A stretch of DNA of 64,000 nucleotides. It comes from Martinezella rhizogenes. Its GTDB lineage: Bacteria > Pseudomonadota > Alphaproteobacteria > Rhizobiales > Rhizobiaceae. The stretch is from positions 1-64,000 of the forward strand of contig JAAMEZ010000003.1 in NCBI GenBank assembly GCA_013322215.1, in the 5' to 3' direction. The notes under the pieces are model-generated. The model saw only the letters and a list, made by a program, of their open reading frames with translations. It searched no databases and had not been told where the DNA came from. Position numbers and translations under genes: made by a program. This document shows, in pieces, positions 44,364 through 53,751 of the stretch. Each line of letters starts with the position of its first letter. Position 1 is the stretch's first letter.

Positions 44364-45889
44364 ACACAACGCGCTCAACACCCTGGCACGAACTGCCGAC
44401 GATCATCGAGCTGACCGAGGATGGCGCGCGCAAGAACGACGCTGCCCGCAAGATGGCCGATATTCTCGATGAGGAGCTGGATAAGCAGCCGAACGGCAAA
44501 TCGGGCAATGCAGCCGGCGGCTGGTCCGTCGATGCCTTGATCCGCGGCTTTCGCTTCGGCGGCGATGATGTTCCGACCATCGTGCGCTCGGCCGCACCCT
44601 TGCTCAATCTCGCCCATAGCCTGCGCAACACCGAAGAACAGCCCGACATTGCCGAACTCAGGCGCGTGACGATCGACGCGGTCGGACGCTACGAGCGCGA
44701 TCTTGCCAGCGCGCGCATCAGCCCGGAACGGGCACGCGCGGCGCACTATGTCATCTGTGCGACCATCGACGATGTGGTTTTGAGCAAGCCTTGGGGCGTG
44801 CGCGCCGGCTGGGCGCGATCTGGCCTGGTATCGACCTTCCACATGGACGTCACCGGCGGCGATCGCGTCTTCGATCTCCTGGACCATTTCCAGCAAAGCC
44901 CAGGCACCAACAAGGACCTGCTGCTTCTCATCTATCTCTGCCTGTCGCTCGCCTTCGAAGGCCGCACGCGCGTTTCGCCGCGCGGATCGCTGGAACTCGG
45001 GCGCATCCGTGACAGTCTCTACAAGACTTTGCTCGGTCAATATGGCGTCTTCGAGCGCGAGCTGTCGCCGCATTGGCGCGGCGTTTCGGCGCGCCATAAG
45101 CCGTTGCGCACGGCTGTTGCTCTTTGGACGATTCTTTCCGTACTCGCGCTTCTGTTTGCGCTCGGCTACATGTTCTTCACGCTGTCGCTCAACAACGCCT
45201 CCGATACAACCTTCGAACGTCTGGCCAACCTGCCGCCGCGCGAAACGCCGAGTGTCCTGATCGACACACCCAAGCCGAAGGAAGTCGCCGTACAGACGCC
45301 CCCGCCTGTGAAGAAGCAGCCGGAAACACCGCCGCCGGTCAAGCCGCAACCGACACCGCTCGACAATCTGCTCGCCTTCCTGCAGCCGGAAGTCGACCGC
45401 AAGCTGGTCACCCTGTCGAATTCCAATGGCAGGCTGCTGGTGCGCATCAACAATTCCGGCCTGTTCGACACCGGCAGCGCCGAAGTCAGCGCTAAATTCC
45501 GCGATCTCCTGCAGCGCATCGGTGGGGCATTGGCTTCAGAAAAATTCCGCGCCGTCGTCGTCGGCTATACCGACAATGTGCCGATCCGAACTGCTCAGTT
45601 CCCGTCGAACTGGCATCTTTCGGAGGCCCGAGCCCGCGCCGTCGGCGATATCCTTGCCGCCTATACCGGCAAGGATGCCATCCTCACGGAGGGACGCGCC
45701 GACAGCGATCCGCTGGCAGGCAACGATACACCGGAGGGACGTGAGGCAAACCGCCGGACGGAGATCCTGGTGCTGACCGACCCGACACAACGCCTCGGCG
45801 ATGCCGCCCTCAATCCGCAGGCAACGCCACAAACGCAGACCGGCAATACGCCGCCGATACCCGCCACGACGACGGGAGGAGCCCGATGA
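44360..45889 (+). CDS. tssL: TssL (DotU) with C-terminal OmpA domain
   Basis: A 509-residue inner-membrane protein. DotU cytoplasmic domain (about 60-235, with ARAAHYVICATIDDVVLSKPWG and TNKDLLLLIYLCLSLAFEGRTRVSPRG), one transmembrane helix (about 250-275, LWTILSVLALLFALGYMFFTL), a Pro-rich linker, then an OmpA/MotB peptidoglycan-binding domain (about 365-485, VVVGYTDNVPI, LSEARARAV, ANRRTEILV). Thr14 lies in ELPTIIELTE; in Agrobacterium Thr14 of TssL is phosphorylated by PpkA and bound by Fha. With no TssJ in sight, this OmpA domain may be the anchor to the cell wall. Confidence 0.95.
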   Translation: MNTTRSTPWHELPTIIELTEDGARKNDAARKMADILDEELDKQPNGKSGNAAGGWSVDALIRGFRFGGDDVPTIVRSAAPLLNLAHSLRNTEEQPDIAELRRVTIDAVGRYERDLASARISPERARAAHYVICATIDDVVLSKPWGVRAGWARSGLVSTFHMDVTGGDRVFDLLDHFQQSPGTNKDLLLLIYLCLSLAFEGRTRVSPRGSLELGRIRDSLYKTLLGQYGVFERELSPHWRGVSARHKPLRTAVALWTILSVLALLFALGYMFFTLSLNNASDTTFERLANLPPRETPSVLIDTPKPKEVAVQTPPPVKKQPETPPPVKPQPTPLDNLLAFLQPEVDRKLVTLSNSNGRLLVRINNSGLFDTGSAEVSAKFRDLLQRIGGALASEKFRAVVVGYTDNVPIRTAQFPSNWHLSEARARAVGDILAAYTGKDAILTEGRADSDPLAGNDTPEGREANRRTEILVLTDPTQRLGDAALNPQATPQTQTGNTPPIPATTTGGAR

Positions 45890-48800
45890 ATCCGCTTGGC
45901 GCGTTTTATACGCTTCGCTCCTACGTTTCGGCCTATGCCGGCCTCCTCGGCCAGCGCTTCATATCACTGATCTGGGTTGCGGCGATCTGCGTCGTTATCT
46001 GGTTCTACGGCTATATGGCCGGCTATGGCAGCTTCAAGCCGCTGGCGAGCGCCACCGCACGGATGATCGCGATCGGCATTATCATTGCCGGCTGGTTGAT
46101 CTATCTGCTGGTAACAACGCTGCGCGCCCGCAGGCGCGACAAGGCGCTGATGGACGGCATTGCCGACGATGCCGCCAGCCAGCAGGCGGAAGTGGGCGAA
46201 ATCCATAGCCGTCTCAAAGAAGCCTTGCTGCTTCTGCGCCGTATCAGCAAGAAGCGTTTCGGCTATATCTACGAGCTGCCCTGGTACGTCATCTTCGGCG
46301 CGCCGGGATCCGGAAAGACGACGGCCCTGACCAATTCGGGCCTGAAGTTCCCGCTTGGCGATGCGATGGGCAGCAACTCGGTGCAGGGTGCCGGCGGCAC
46401 CCGCAACTGCAATTGGTGGTTCGCCGACGAAGCGATCCTGATCGATACGGCCGGCCGATACACCACGCAGGATGATTTGAACGGTGCGTCCAAAGCCGGA
46501 TGGGAAGGCTTTCTCGGGCTCTTGCGCAAATATCGCCGCTCGCAACCGATCAACGGCGCGCTCGTCACCCTCTCGATCGGCGACCTTCTCGGCCGCGATC
46601 ACGAAATACAGCTCGAAGAAGTGCGCTCCATTCGCAAACGCCTGTCGGAACTCGACGAGTTCCTGCATGCGCGCGTGCCCGTCTACGTCGTCCTGACAAA
46701 GGCCGATCTTTTGACCGGCTTCGTCGAGTTCTTCGATGGTCTTGCCAAAACCGACCGCGAGCAGGTCTGGGGCACCACCTTCAATCTCGACGAGAGCTAT
46801 AAAGGTGAGAACCTGCCTGAGCGCTTCATGGAAGAGTTTGCGCTGCTGCAGCAGCGGGTCGATGCCATGTTGATCGAACGCCTGCAGCAGGAGCCGAATG
46901 TCGAGGTCCGCGGCCGCATCTTCCGTTTCCCGGCAGAACTTGCCTCCTTGGGAGAGCGTCTGCAGGAGCTGTTGACCGAGCTCTGTGCATCTTCCAGCCT
47001 CATCGAATCCCCCCTCGTTCGCGGCGTCTATTTCGCTTCCGGCACGCAGAGCCGGGAGACGGACACCCCGCGCACGCGGCGCAGCTATTTCCTGTCGCGC
47101 CTGTTCAAGGAGGTGATCTTCGGCGAAGCGTCGCTGGTTGCCCGTGACAGGCGCCTGTCCGGCAGGCAAGCCATGATCAGACGGATTGCCTATGGCGCAG
47201 CCGCTATCGCGCTGGCGATCGTCTTCACCGGCTGGACGGCAACCTATTTTCAGAATTCGCGCGCGATCGCTGCAGCCGAACGTCGTATCGACAATTACGA
47301 GAAGCTGGCTAGCGGCATTCAGGTTCGCGACGTGACCGATGCGGATTTTCTGCGGATCCTGCCGGCGCTCGACAATCTGCGCGCAGTCACCAGCGGTTTC
47401 GACGAGGCGCGCGTCTGGCCAACGAGTTTCGGCCTCGACCAGGGGGATAAGATCGCCAGCCGCCAGCGCGGAGCCTATCAGCGCGCCTTGAACGCGCTTC
47501 TTCTGCCTCGCATGCTCGTGGCACTTCAAAATGAGCTCAAGCAGACATCGGATGTCCAGAAGACTTTCGATGCCTTGAAACTGTACGGCATGCTCGGTGG
47601 AATGGGACCGATCGACAAGGATTTCGTCTCTCAGCAATCGGAAGACATGTTTGCAGCGCTTTATCGTGAGGAAGGACGCTCTGCTGCACGCAAGGCACTC
47701 CTGGGGCATGTCGAGGCGATGGCTGCGGGCGGTCTGCCGCAGATCGAGTTGGACAATGCCTTGATTGCCAAGGCGCGGGAGACAATCCATTCGCAAAGTC
47801 TTGCAGCCCGAGCCTATGATATCCTCATCCATTCCCGACAGGCCCGCCAGCTTGATGCCTGGCTTCCCGTGGACGCATTGGGGCCGCTTGGAGCCCAGAT
47901 TTTCCAACGCAAATCCAAGGCAACGCTGCGTGAGGGCATTCCAGGAATCTTCACGGGCAAGGGCTATCGTGACGTGGTGTTGCCGATGGTTGCGACCGCA
48001 GCCTCGGAAGCGCTCAAGGAGCAATGGGTTCGCGGCGACAGCGGGGCGGCTCCTTCGGGAATGACTGCGGACGCGATTTCCCAGGCGACGCTGCAGCTTT
48101 ATTTCGACGCATTCCAGCAGCAATGGTCTTCGCTGCTGACTGACCTTCAGGTACGCCCGTCGAGCAATCTTGCCGATGCGACGGAGACGGCACGCATCCT
48201 GGCGGCCAATCCAAGCCCTGTGGAGATGGCGCTGAAATCCATAGCAGCCGCCACCGACCTGCGCCCTGCTGCAGGCGCTGAAGTTGCCTCGCTTGACGAT
48301 GTTCCGGACGCAGCTCTGACCGCCGCCACCACAGGTGCAGTCAGCGCGCCCGATCCTTACGGTCCGCTGCGGGCCGCGCTCGAGGCGAATGCCGCCAATG
48401 CGCAACCGGCATCACAGGACGGCAAGGCCAACGGCAGCGATAAGCCGCGCTCCCAGATCCAGAGTCTCCAGCCGATCCTGCAGAACATCTACGGCCAATT
48501 GTCGCGCGCCGCCAACTCGACGGCAGAAGTGGCACGCGTCTTCGACGCCGGCGGCCAGCTCGCCAATGCCAATCAGGATTTGCTGCAGCAGGCCCGCGGG
48601 CTGCCTGCACCCGCCGATGCATGGATGGTGGCGATTGCCGCCGATATCGGCTCGCTGGCGGTCAAAACGGCCCGTGCCCGCATCAACGACCTTTGGGCTG
48701 CGGAGGGCGCCGATCTCTGCGCCCGCATCGTCACCGGTCGCTACCCCTTCGACCGGAAATCCAGCCAAGATATCGCCATGGCGGATTTCATTCGATTGTT

Positions 48801-49368
48801 CGGACCGCAGGGCCTGTTCCAGTCCTTCTTCAAGAACCGGCTGGACGCATTTGTCGATACGAGCGCTCAGCCCTGGGGCTGGCGAGGCACCTTCGGTGGC
48901 GACAGCATTCCGAGCCAGGCAATCGCACAGTTCGAAAATGCCAGCAAGATCGAACATGCCTTCTTCCCAGCCGGAAGCGAAAAGCCGGCTATATCGATCA
49001 ATATCAAGCCCGTTTCGCTGTCGGACAATGCCAATTCGGTGATGGTTGATATCGTCGGCGAGCACGTCGTTTACTATCATGGGCAGGTTGTGCCGAAATC
49101 CATCGCCTGGCCGCCGGCTGGCGCCGTTAACCAGTCCAATGTCAGATTTTTCCCCGGAGATTTGCAGCCGGCCATCACACAGAGCGGAGACTGGTCACCC
49201 TTCCGCCTGTTCGATGCCGCCAAAGTGACAGTTCAAGCTCCCGATCTCTTCCGGGCTCGATTTGAAGACAAGGGCCAGACGGCGGAATTCGACGTGCAGT
49301 TCGGTTCGGTGCTCAATCCCTTCCGGCTGCAGGCATTGTCCGATTTCAGCTGCCCGGCGCAATTCTGA
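45886..49368 (+). CDS. tssM: TssM (IcmF) membrane ATPase-like protein
   Basis: A 1160-residue inner-membrane protein. Two N-terminal helices (about 25-75), a cytoplasmic GTPase-like region with an intact Walker A motif at about 139-147 (GAPGSGKTT) and VVLTKADLL, a third helix at about 430-450 (IAYGAAAIALAIVFTGW), then a large periplasmic part ending with FDVQFGSVLNPFRLQAL. Agrobacterium TssM binds ATP through this motif. Its partner TssL is directly upstream with a 4-base overlap. Length is normal for the family; no tssJ-like lipoprotein gene is near. Confidence 0.95.
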   Translation: MNPLGAFYTLRSYVSAYAGLLGQRFISLIWVAAICVVIWFYGYMAGYGSFKPLASATARMIAIGIIIAGWLIYLLVTTLRARRRDKALMDGIADDAASQQAEVGEIHSRLKEALLLLRRISKKRFGYIYELPWYVIFGAPGSGKTTALTNSGLKFPLGDAMGSNSVQGAGGTRNCNWWFADEAILIDTAGRYTTQDDLNGASKAGWEGFLGLLRKYRRSQPINGALVTLSIGDLLGRDHEIQLEEVRSIRKRLSELDEFLHARVPVYVVLTKADLLTGFVEFFDGLAKTDREQVWGTTFNLDESYKGENLPERFMEEFALLQQRVDAMLIERLQQEPNVEVRGRIFRFPAELASLGERLQELLTELCASSSLIESPLVRGVYFASGTQSRETDTPRTRRSYFLSRLFKEVIFGEASLVARDRRLSGRQAMIRRIAYGAAAIALAIVFTGWTATYFQNSRAIAAAERRIDNYEKLASGIQVRDVTDADFLRILPALDNLRAVTSGFDEARVWPTSFGLDQGDKIASRQRGAYQRALNALLLPRMLVALQNELKQTSDVQKTFDALKLYGMLGGMGPIDKDFVSQQSEDMFAALYREEGRSAARKALLGHVEAMAAGGLPQIELDNALIAKARETIHSQSLAARAYDILIHSRQARQLDAWLPVDALGPLGAQIFQRKSKATLREGIPGIFTGKGYRDVVLPMVATAASEALKEQWVRGDSGAAPSGMTADAISQATLQLYFDAFQQQWSSLLTDLQVRPSSNLADATETARILAANPSPVEMALKSIAAATDLRPAAGAEVASLDDVPDAALTAATTGAVSAPDPYGPLRAALEANAANAQPASQDGKANGSDKPRSQIQSLQPILQNIYGQLSRAANSTAEVARVFDAGGQLANANQDLLQQARGLPAPADAWMVAIAADIGSLAVKTARARINDLWAAEGADLCARIVTGRYPFDRKSSQDIAMADFIRLFGPQGLFQSFFKNRLDAFVDTSAQPWGWRGTFGGDSIPSQAIAQFENASKIEHAFFPAGSEKPAISINIKPVSLSDNANSVMVDIVGEHVVYYHGQVVPKSIAWPPAGAVNQSNVRFFPGDLQPAITQSGDWSPFRLFDAAKVTVQAPDLFRARFEDKGQTAEFDVQFGSVLNPFRLQALSDFSCPAQF

Positions 49369-49378
49369 CGGTCCGCCG

Positions 49379-50767
49379 ATGAACGAACCGCTCGCCCGCA
49401 CTCAATCGCCGATGCAAGCCGATGCGATCGGCTTTTTTGGAAAGTTGCCGACGCACGGAGATTTCGTTTCCTCCGCGCTCGGCTCACGCCTGCAGAGCGA
49501 ACTCGATCAATGGGTTCACAATGGCCTGGTCGCACTTGAAGCAGCATTAGGGTCGGATTGGCGCCGGCTGTTTCATGCGACGACCGCCTGGCGCTTCGTC
49601 GTCGGCAAGGGTGTCTGGGCACCATCTGCTGTTGCAGGCGTCCTTCTGCCGAGCCGTGACCGCGTCGGCCGAAGTTTCCCTTTGATTATCGCCGCTCAAT
49701 TGCAGCGCTTTTCCGGACAGCTGCGTGACCTGTGCGAAGACGACAGCTGGTTTACCGCAGCCGAAGCCTTGGCGGAGACCTCCGACAAAGCCGACTTCGA
49801 GATGCAACGTTTCGTCGAGGGCATCAAGCGGCTTCGCCCGCCATTCATCGACAAGCAATCGACGACGACACAGCTCGCGACCATAGGCAATACCCCGGCG
49901 CCTGCATCTCTATGGTGGCGCATCAATCCCGGTACCCGCCACGGCAAGGGATTTCGTACCGTAACTGCCCCTACGGCACAGGATTTCGTCAGGCTTGTCA
50001 CGGCGGACGTTCACAAGGCGGCTGAGACTGCGGAACCGCCGGTGCACCCGGTTGTTGCCTCCACTCCGATCGAGGCGCCGCAAACGCCGAAGGCGGAATC
50101 GCTGGAATTTGCGATAGCACACAGCCATGCCAGCCACGCCGGAACACGTCTATCAATGAATGCCGATGCACTCCTTGTAAGTGCAGCACCGCATATCTAC
50201 GCTATTGCGGACGGCGTCGGCGATGGCATTGGTGCCATCGAAGCTTCACGGATCACAACGGGAATCCTCGCCAGCATTCCGCGGCGTGAAGCGCTGCAGC
50301 TTCTGGTACAGGATATCAAGAGCAAGCTCAGCCATGCCCATGCGATCCTGCGCGCCAAGGGTGCCACCGCCGAACGCGAGCCTCCCGTCGCCAGCGTCGT
50401 GACCGCAACACTGCTCGATGGCGAATTTGCTGCAATATGGGCCGGAGATACGCGCTGCTATCTCCTGCGCGACGGGATGATGCGGCTGTTGACCCACGAC
50501 CATATCGATATCGGGTTGCGGCGAACACTCGGCCGAGCCCTGGGACTGAAGGATCAATTCGTCTCCGAAGTCGTTGGCGACCAGCTTCAATCGGGCGACC
50601 GGCTGCTGCTTGCAAGCGGTCCGCTTTCCCGTACGCTTACCGATCGCATTATCGCCGAGATCCTGATCGAAACGCCGCTGGAACAAGCAGCCGAAGCGCT
50701 CATCCAGGAAGCGCTCATCGCCAATTGCCGTGAGAATGTCAGCGCGATCGTCATCGGCGCGACATGA
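49379..50767 (+). CDS. TagF-PppA fusion (T6SS repressor domain plus PP2C phosphatase)
   Basis: A 462-residue fusion. Residues about 15-150 are TagF (IGFFGKLPTHGDFVSSALGS, LPSRDRVGRSFPLIIAA). Residues about 245-462 are a PP2C-like phosphatase: YAIADGVGD (metal Asp), GDTRCYLLRDG, and CRENVSAIVIGAT at the end. Some conserved residues differ: the NED motif reads NAD, DGxGG reads DGVGD, and the last metal Asp (DN) is Glu (EN), so activity may be low. TagF-PppA fusions repress T6SS in Agrobacterium. ATG at 49379 lies 11 bases after tssM, and the stop overlaps ppkA by four bases. Confidence 0.9.
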   Translation: MNEPLARTQSPMQADAIGFFGKLPTHGDFVSSALGSRLQSELDQWVHNGLVALEAALGSDWRRLFHATTAWRFVVGKGVWAPSAVAGVLLPSRDRVGRSFPLIIAAQLQRFSGQLRDLCEDDSWFTAAEALAETSDKADFEMQRFVEGIKRLRPPFIDKQSTTTQLATIGNTPAPASLWWRINPGTRHGKGFRTVTAPTAQDFVRLVTADVHKAAETAEPPVHPVVASTPIEAPQTPKAESLEFAIAHSHASHAGTRLSMNADALLVSAAPHIYAIADGVGDGIGAIEASRITTGILASIPRREALQLLVQDIKSKLSHAHAILRAKGATAEREPPVASVVTATLLDGEFAAIWAGDTRCYLLRDGMMRLLTHDHIDIGLRRTLGRALGLKDQFVSEVVGDQLQSGDRLLLASGPLSRTLTDRIIAEILIETPLEQAAEALIQEALIANCRENVSAIVIGAT

Positions 50768-51690
50768 GTGGGGATGCAAGCGACGAGGATATGAAGAGAA
50801 TTGCGGCCAGCTTTGCCGAGCTGCAGCATCTTCTAACCCATGATGGCGAAGTCGAGCGGCCGAAGGGGATGCGCGATCTTCTGACCGATCGATTGCGCGA
50901 TGCATTGGACCGGCGCCTGCCTTCCCTGCCGGATGGTGAGCCGGCTTTCATCGGCAACACCTTTCTCGTCGAGGCGGTCATACACCGCAATGAACGGACA
51001 GAAATCAGCCGATTGCGCCACCGCGATCTCGGCACGCTCCATGCCATGAAAACCATCCGGGCGGATCGCTCAAGCGAGGCGACGGCCAAAGCCCTGCTGC
51101 TGCGTGAGGCAAGCATTGGCATGATGCTTCGCAGCAGTGACCTTGCCGCTGCCCAATGCGCGATCCGTCTGCCCGATGGGCGTCCGGCGCTCATCATGGA
51201 TTGGATCGGGCCGTCCTTGTCGCAACGATTGGCGGAAGGCTCTCTTTTACCCGCGGATGTCAGCGCAGCGGCGAAATCCATGCTCGTCGGACTGAGCGTG
51301 ATCCACCATGCCGGTTATGTCCACGGAGATATTTCTCCGGCTAATCTTCTACTTTCGGATGGCGACTTCAATAAGCTCAAAATCGCCGATTTCGGTACGG
51401 CGGTAAAATGTGGAACCCGATACGGCGATCTCGATATCGCCAGGGCGGTGACGCCGGGCTTCACTGCGCCAGAGGTTGCAGAGCCTGAGGTTTCAGGCGA
51501 CGTCGCCATGCAGTTCAGCGCCGACCTCTTTTCGGCCGGACGCGTCATGAACCTGCTTCTGGAACATTGCGACGAGACCGAGCAATCGATCGCCGCGATC
51601 AAGGCTGCCGCCCGGCATCTGGCGGACCCCGCTCCTTCCCGGAGGCCGCCAAACGCAATGGCGGCCCTTGCCCTGATAGAGACAGTCTAG
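50764..51690 (+). CDS. ppkA: PpkA-like Ser/Thr kinase of T6SS
   Basis: A 308-residue soluble kinase. Seen: the ATP-anchoring Lys96 (HAMKTIRAD), the catalytic loop HGDISPANLLL at 187 onward (HRD replaced by HGD, with Asp189 intact) and DFG in KIADFGTAV. No membrane helix or extracellular domain is present, unlike the long Pseudomonas PpkA. It is expected to phosphorylate TssL and so activate secretion through Fha, opposed by the PP2C domain of the upstream gene. It ends the rightward tss operon; the next gene is convergent. Confidence 0.9.
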   Translation: MSGDASDEDMKRIAASFAELQHLLTHDGEVERPKGMRDLLTDRLRDALDRRLPSLPDGEPAFIGNTFLVEAVIHRNERTEISRLRHRDLGTLHAMKTIRADRSSEATAKALLLREASIGMMLRSSDLAAAQCAIRLPDGRPALIMDWIGPSLSQRLAEGSLLPADVSAAAKSMLVGLSVIHHAGYVHGDISPANLLLSDGDFNKLKIADFGTAVKCGTRYGDLDIARAVTPGFTAPEVAEPEVSGDVAMQFSADLFSAGRVMNLLLEHCDETEQSIAAIKAAARHLADPAPSRRPPNAMAALALIETV

Positions 51691-51701
51691 TTCGAACCCT
51701 G

Positions 51702-52844
51702 TCAGTTCGACGATGAACTGCCCGGCAGCGGGGCGGCAGCCGTCGGCGCGCTCTTCTGATAGACGGTCAACAACTTGGCAAAATCGACCGTGTCCGCATT
51801 GCTGGCGTAAATCGTGTCGCCATCCTGCATCTTGAACTGCTGCATCAGCACGAAATTCGAGACTTGCTTGAGATTGACACTGTAGATGACCGGCTTGACC
51901 GAAACGACAGTCGGCGCACTCACACTCTTGGCCAGACCAGACGCAACCTGCGAATAAGTCTTCTGGTTCCGGAAAAGGTAGAAGTTGCGGGAGTCCGCAC
52001 GATCATCGAGCATGCCGCCGGCACGTGCAAGCGCCTGCGCCAAGGTGGTCTGGCCGGGTTCCAGCGGGAACTCGCCGACGCTCTTGAAGGCGCCAAGTGC
52101 CGTGAAGGTCTGCGACGTGCCATTGACGAAAAGCTGATCGCCCGGCAGGAGGCGCACGTTCTGCTTGTCATCCTGCAGGATGCGATCCAGCGGCGCGCTC
52201 GCCCTTTGCGATCCTCGGGTCAGCGTCACGGTCGTGTTGGCCGGTGCGGAGGATGCGCCGCCGGCAAGAGCGAGTACGTCAAGTACGCGCTCTCCGCGCG
52301 CCGTCAGCGGGAAGCGGCCGGCAGAACGGACCTTGCCATCGACCGTTACGGCGCTGGACGGCTTGTCGACGACCGTCACAACTGCCTGAGGATTGACCGA
52401 GGAGCCCTTGAGGGCCGTGACGATCTTCGACTGCAACCCTTCCGGGGTCGAATCGATGACGCGCTGTTTGCCGACATAGGGCATGGTGACGAAACCGCGC
52501 GGATCGACGGTGAAGCGGCCGAGATTGAGCGACTTGCTCTGCGTGGCGGACAGCAGTCCATCCTCGCCGGTATCCAGCACCGTTACGTCGAATACGTCGC
52601 CTGGACGAAAGCGGGCATCCGAAAAGCCGCGCGCGCGCAGGCTTGTAAGCCCCTGATCGGTCGGCGAATAGGACGGAGCAACGACCTGTGCACCCATCGG
52701 AGCCTCGGAGAGCGGCACCACCGGAATCTTCCGCTGCGTGTCGGGCATCCTTGCATTGCGAATGTTGAGGGCGTTTGGCCCATCAGACGGCCCTGCACAG
52801 GCGCTGAAGACAACCAAGGGTAAAATCGCCGCCCATTTCCGCAT
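51702..52844 (-). CDS. Outer-membrane polysaccharide export lipoprotein (Wza/OPX family)
   Basis: A 380-residue lipoprotein. Signal peptide with lipobox VFSAC (Cys16), then a Poly_export domain (about 70-165, RFRPGDVFDVTVLDTGEDG, VDPRGFVTMPYVGKQRVID) and SLBB domains (VDGKVRSAGRFPLTARGERVLDVLALAGG, LGAFKSVGEFPLEPGQTTLAQALARAGGM). OPX proteins form or gate the pore exporting capsular or exopolysaccharide. ATG at 52844 follows GGAG and gives the lipoprotein signal. It is an orphan: no glycosyltransferase, Wzc or Wzx/Wzy gene is nearby. It converges on ppkA. Confidence 0.9.
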   Translation of the reverse strand: MRKWAAILPLVVFSACAGPSDGPNALNIRNARMPDTQRKIPVVPLSEAPMGAQVVAPSYSPTDQGLTSLRARGFSDARFRPGDVFDVTVLDTGEDGLLSATQSKSLNLGRFTVDPRGFVTMPYVGKQRVIDSTPEGLQSKIVTALKGSSVNPQAVVTVVDKPSSAVTVDGKVRSAGRFPLTARGERVLDVLALAGGASSAPANTTVTLTRGSQRASAPLDRILQDDKQNVRLLPGDQLFVNGTSQTFTALGAFKSVGEFPLEPGQTTLAQALARAGGMLDDRADSRNFYLFRNQKTYSQVASGLAKSVSAPTVVSVKPVIYSVNLKQVSNFVLMQQFKMQDGDTIYASNADTVDFAKLLTVYQKSAPTAAAPLPGSSSSN

Positions 52845-53294
52845 TCCGGAATCTCCTTCGGATGTTAGAAGCAAGGCAGAAATATCAACCACAAGGCGGG
52901 AGGCAATATGCGGGGCTAATAAATAATGAATTGTGACAGTTCGGTTGTTTACCATTGTGTCCAAATGGCAACCGATTGCGGTTTCGAGCACCAAAACGTG
53001 CCTCCTCCAACGGCTGTCGGGCAGCGGTTTTGCGCCGAAATATCCGCAGCCATGCGAATCACGAGCAACCTCAGCGATAGGCAATGCGGAAAGAAAACAT
53101 AACAACCCCATTGCAATTCGAGCGTGTCGACCTAATTCCACCGATGCCACTTCTACAAGGCACGGATGATAATTTTTTCGTCGAAATCTTCCACTTTTGC
53201 GGGTTTCTGTTGGTGGATGGATTCTCTCAAAAATAGTAGGATTATCGCCCAAAAGACCCAAGGGTCTTTAGCGGCAGCAAGAAGGCAATATAAC
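52845..53294. other. Divergent intergenic region
   Basis: 450 bases between the polysaccharide-export gene and a small secreted protein gene. A reading frame continues in front of the export gene but shows no protein-like features. The right end carries the palindrome at 53252-53269. No RNA gene was recognised. Confidence 0.5.
53252..53269. promoter_or_regulatory. Inverted repeat before the small secreted protein gene
   Basis: AAAGACCC and GGGTCTTT are exact 8-base arms around AA, ending 25 bases before the ATG at 53295. Possible operator or short hairpin in the leader; no regulator can be assigned. Confidence 0.4.
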
Positions 53295-53705
53295 ATGCTC
53301 ACAAGAATAGCTTGCGCGTTGGCGCTCGGGGTTCTTTCGGCCACTCCGGCATTTGCCGACGCCTGCTCGGACCATTATGAGAGCAGCGGCGTGCCGCTCG
53401 TCACCGGCATCACCTACAAGACCTGGATGGTCTTTCCATCCGTCAATCCAACCGCCGCCTTTGACAAGATATCCCGCGCCGTTCTGGCGGAAGGCTTCGT
53501 CGACGTGAACGTCGAAAAGAAGCTCGGCACGCTGACCGCGCAGCAGGAAACGAGCGGCTCCGGCAGACCGCAAACCCTGCGGGTCGTCGTGCGCAAGAAC
53601 GGCAAGGGCAGCCGCGTCGATGCGCTGTTCATCGTGCAGGCGGGACAAGTGGCGCCAGGCGTCAGCAAGAACCTCTGCCGTATCGTGAGCGCAGTCGGCG
53701 AATAA
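53295..53705 (+). CDS. Small periplasmic/secreted protein of unknown function
   Basis: A 136-residue protein with a clean Sec signal (MLTRIACALALGVLSATPAFA, then DACSDHYESSG). The mature part has a Cys at each end (near the start and at NLCRIV), possibly a disulfide, and a compact alpha-beta pattern (AAFDKISRAVLAEGFVDVNVEKKLGTLTAQQ, LRVVVRKNGKGSRVDALFIVQAG). No known family is recognised. A palindrome lies in its leader. It stands alone between the export lipoprotein and an AraC regulator. Confidence 0.72.
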   Translation: MLTRIACALALGVLSATPAFADACSDHYESSGVPLVTGITYKTWMVFPSVNPTAAFDKISRAVLAEGFVDVNVEKKLGTLTAQQETSGSGRPQTLRVVVRKNGKGSRVDALFIVQAGQVAPGVSKNLCRIVSAVGE

Positions 53706-53751
53706 GCCTGGCTCCGGCGAGGCAATTTCCTCGCGCGAGAAGATCGTAGCG

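Noticed and set aside
45964-48405. An open frame of over 800 codons on the minus strand, antisense to tssM
   Set aside because: It mirrors a high-G+C coding gene, has no ribosome-binding site or domain, and its product looks compositionally biased; tssM on the plus strand is secure. The same holds for the long antisense frames over tssC, the SorC-DhaK gene and clpV.
32765-53294. A tssJ lipoprotein gene
   Set aside because: No gene of the right size and type was found; the only lipoprotein nearby (51702-52844) is a Wza-family exporter. Agrobacterium-type T6SS also lacks TssJ.
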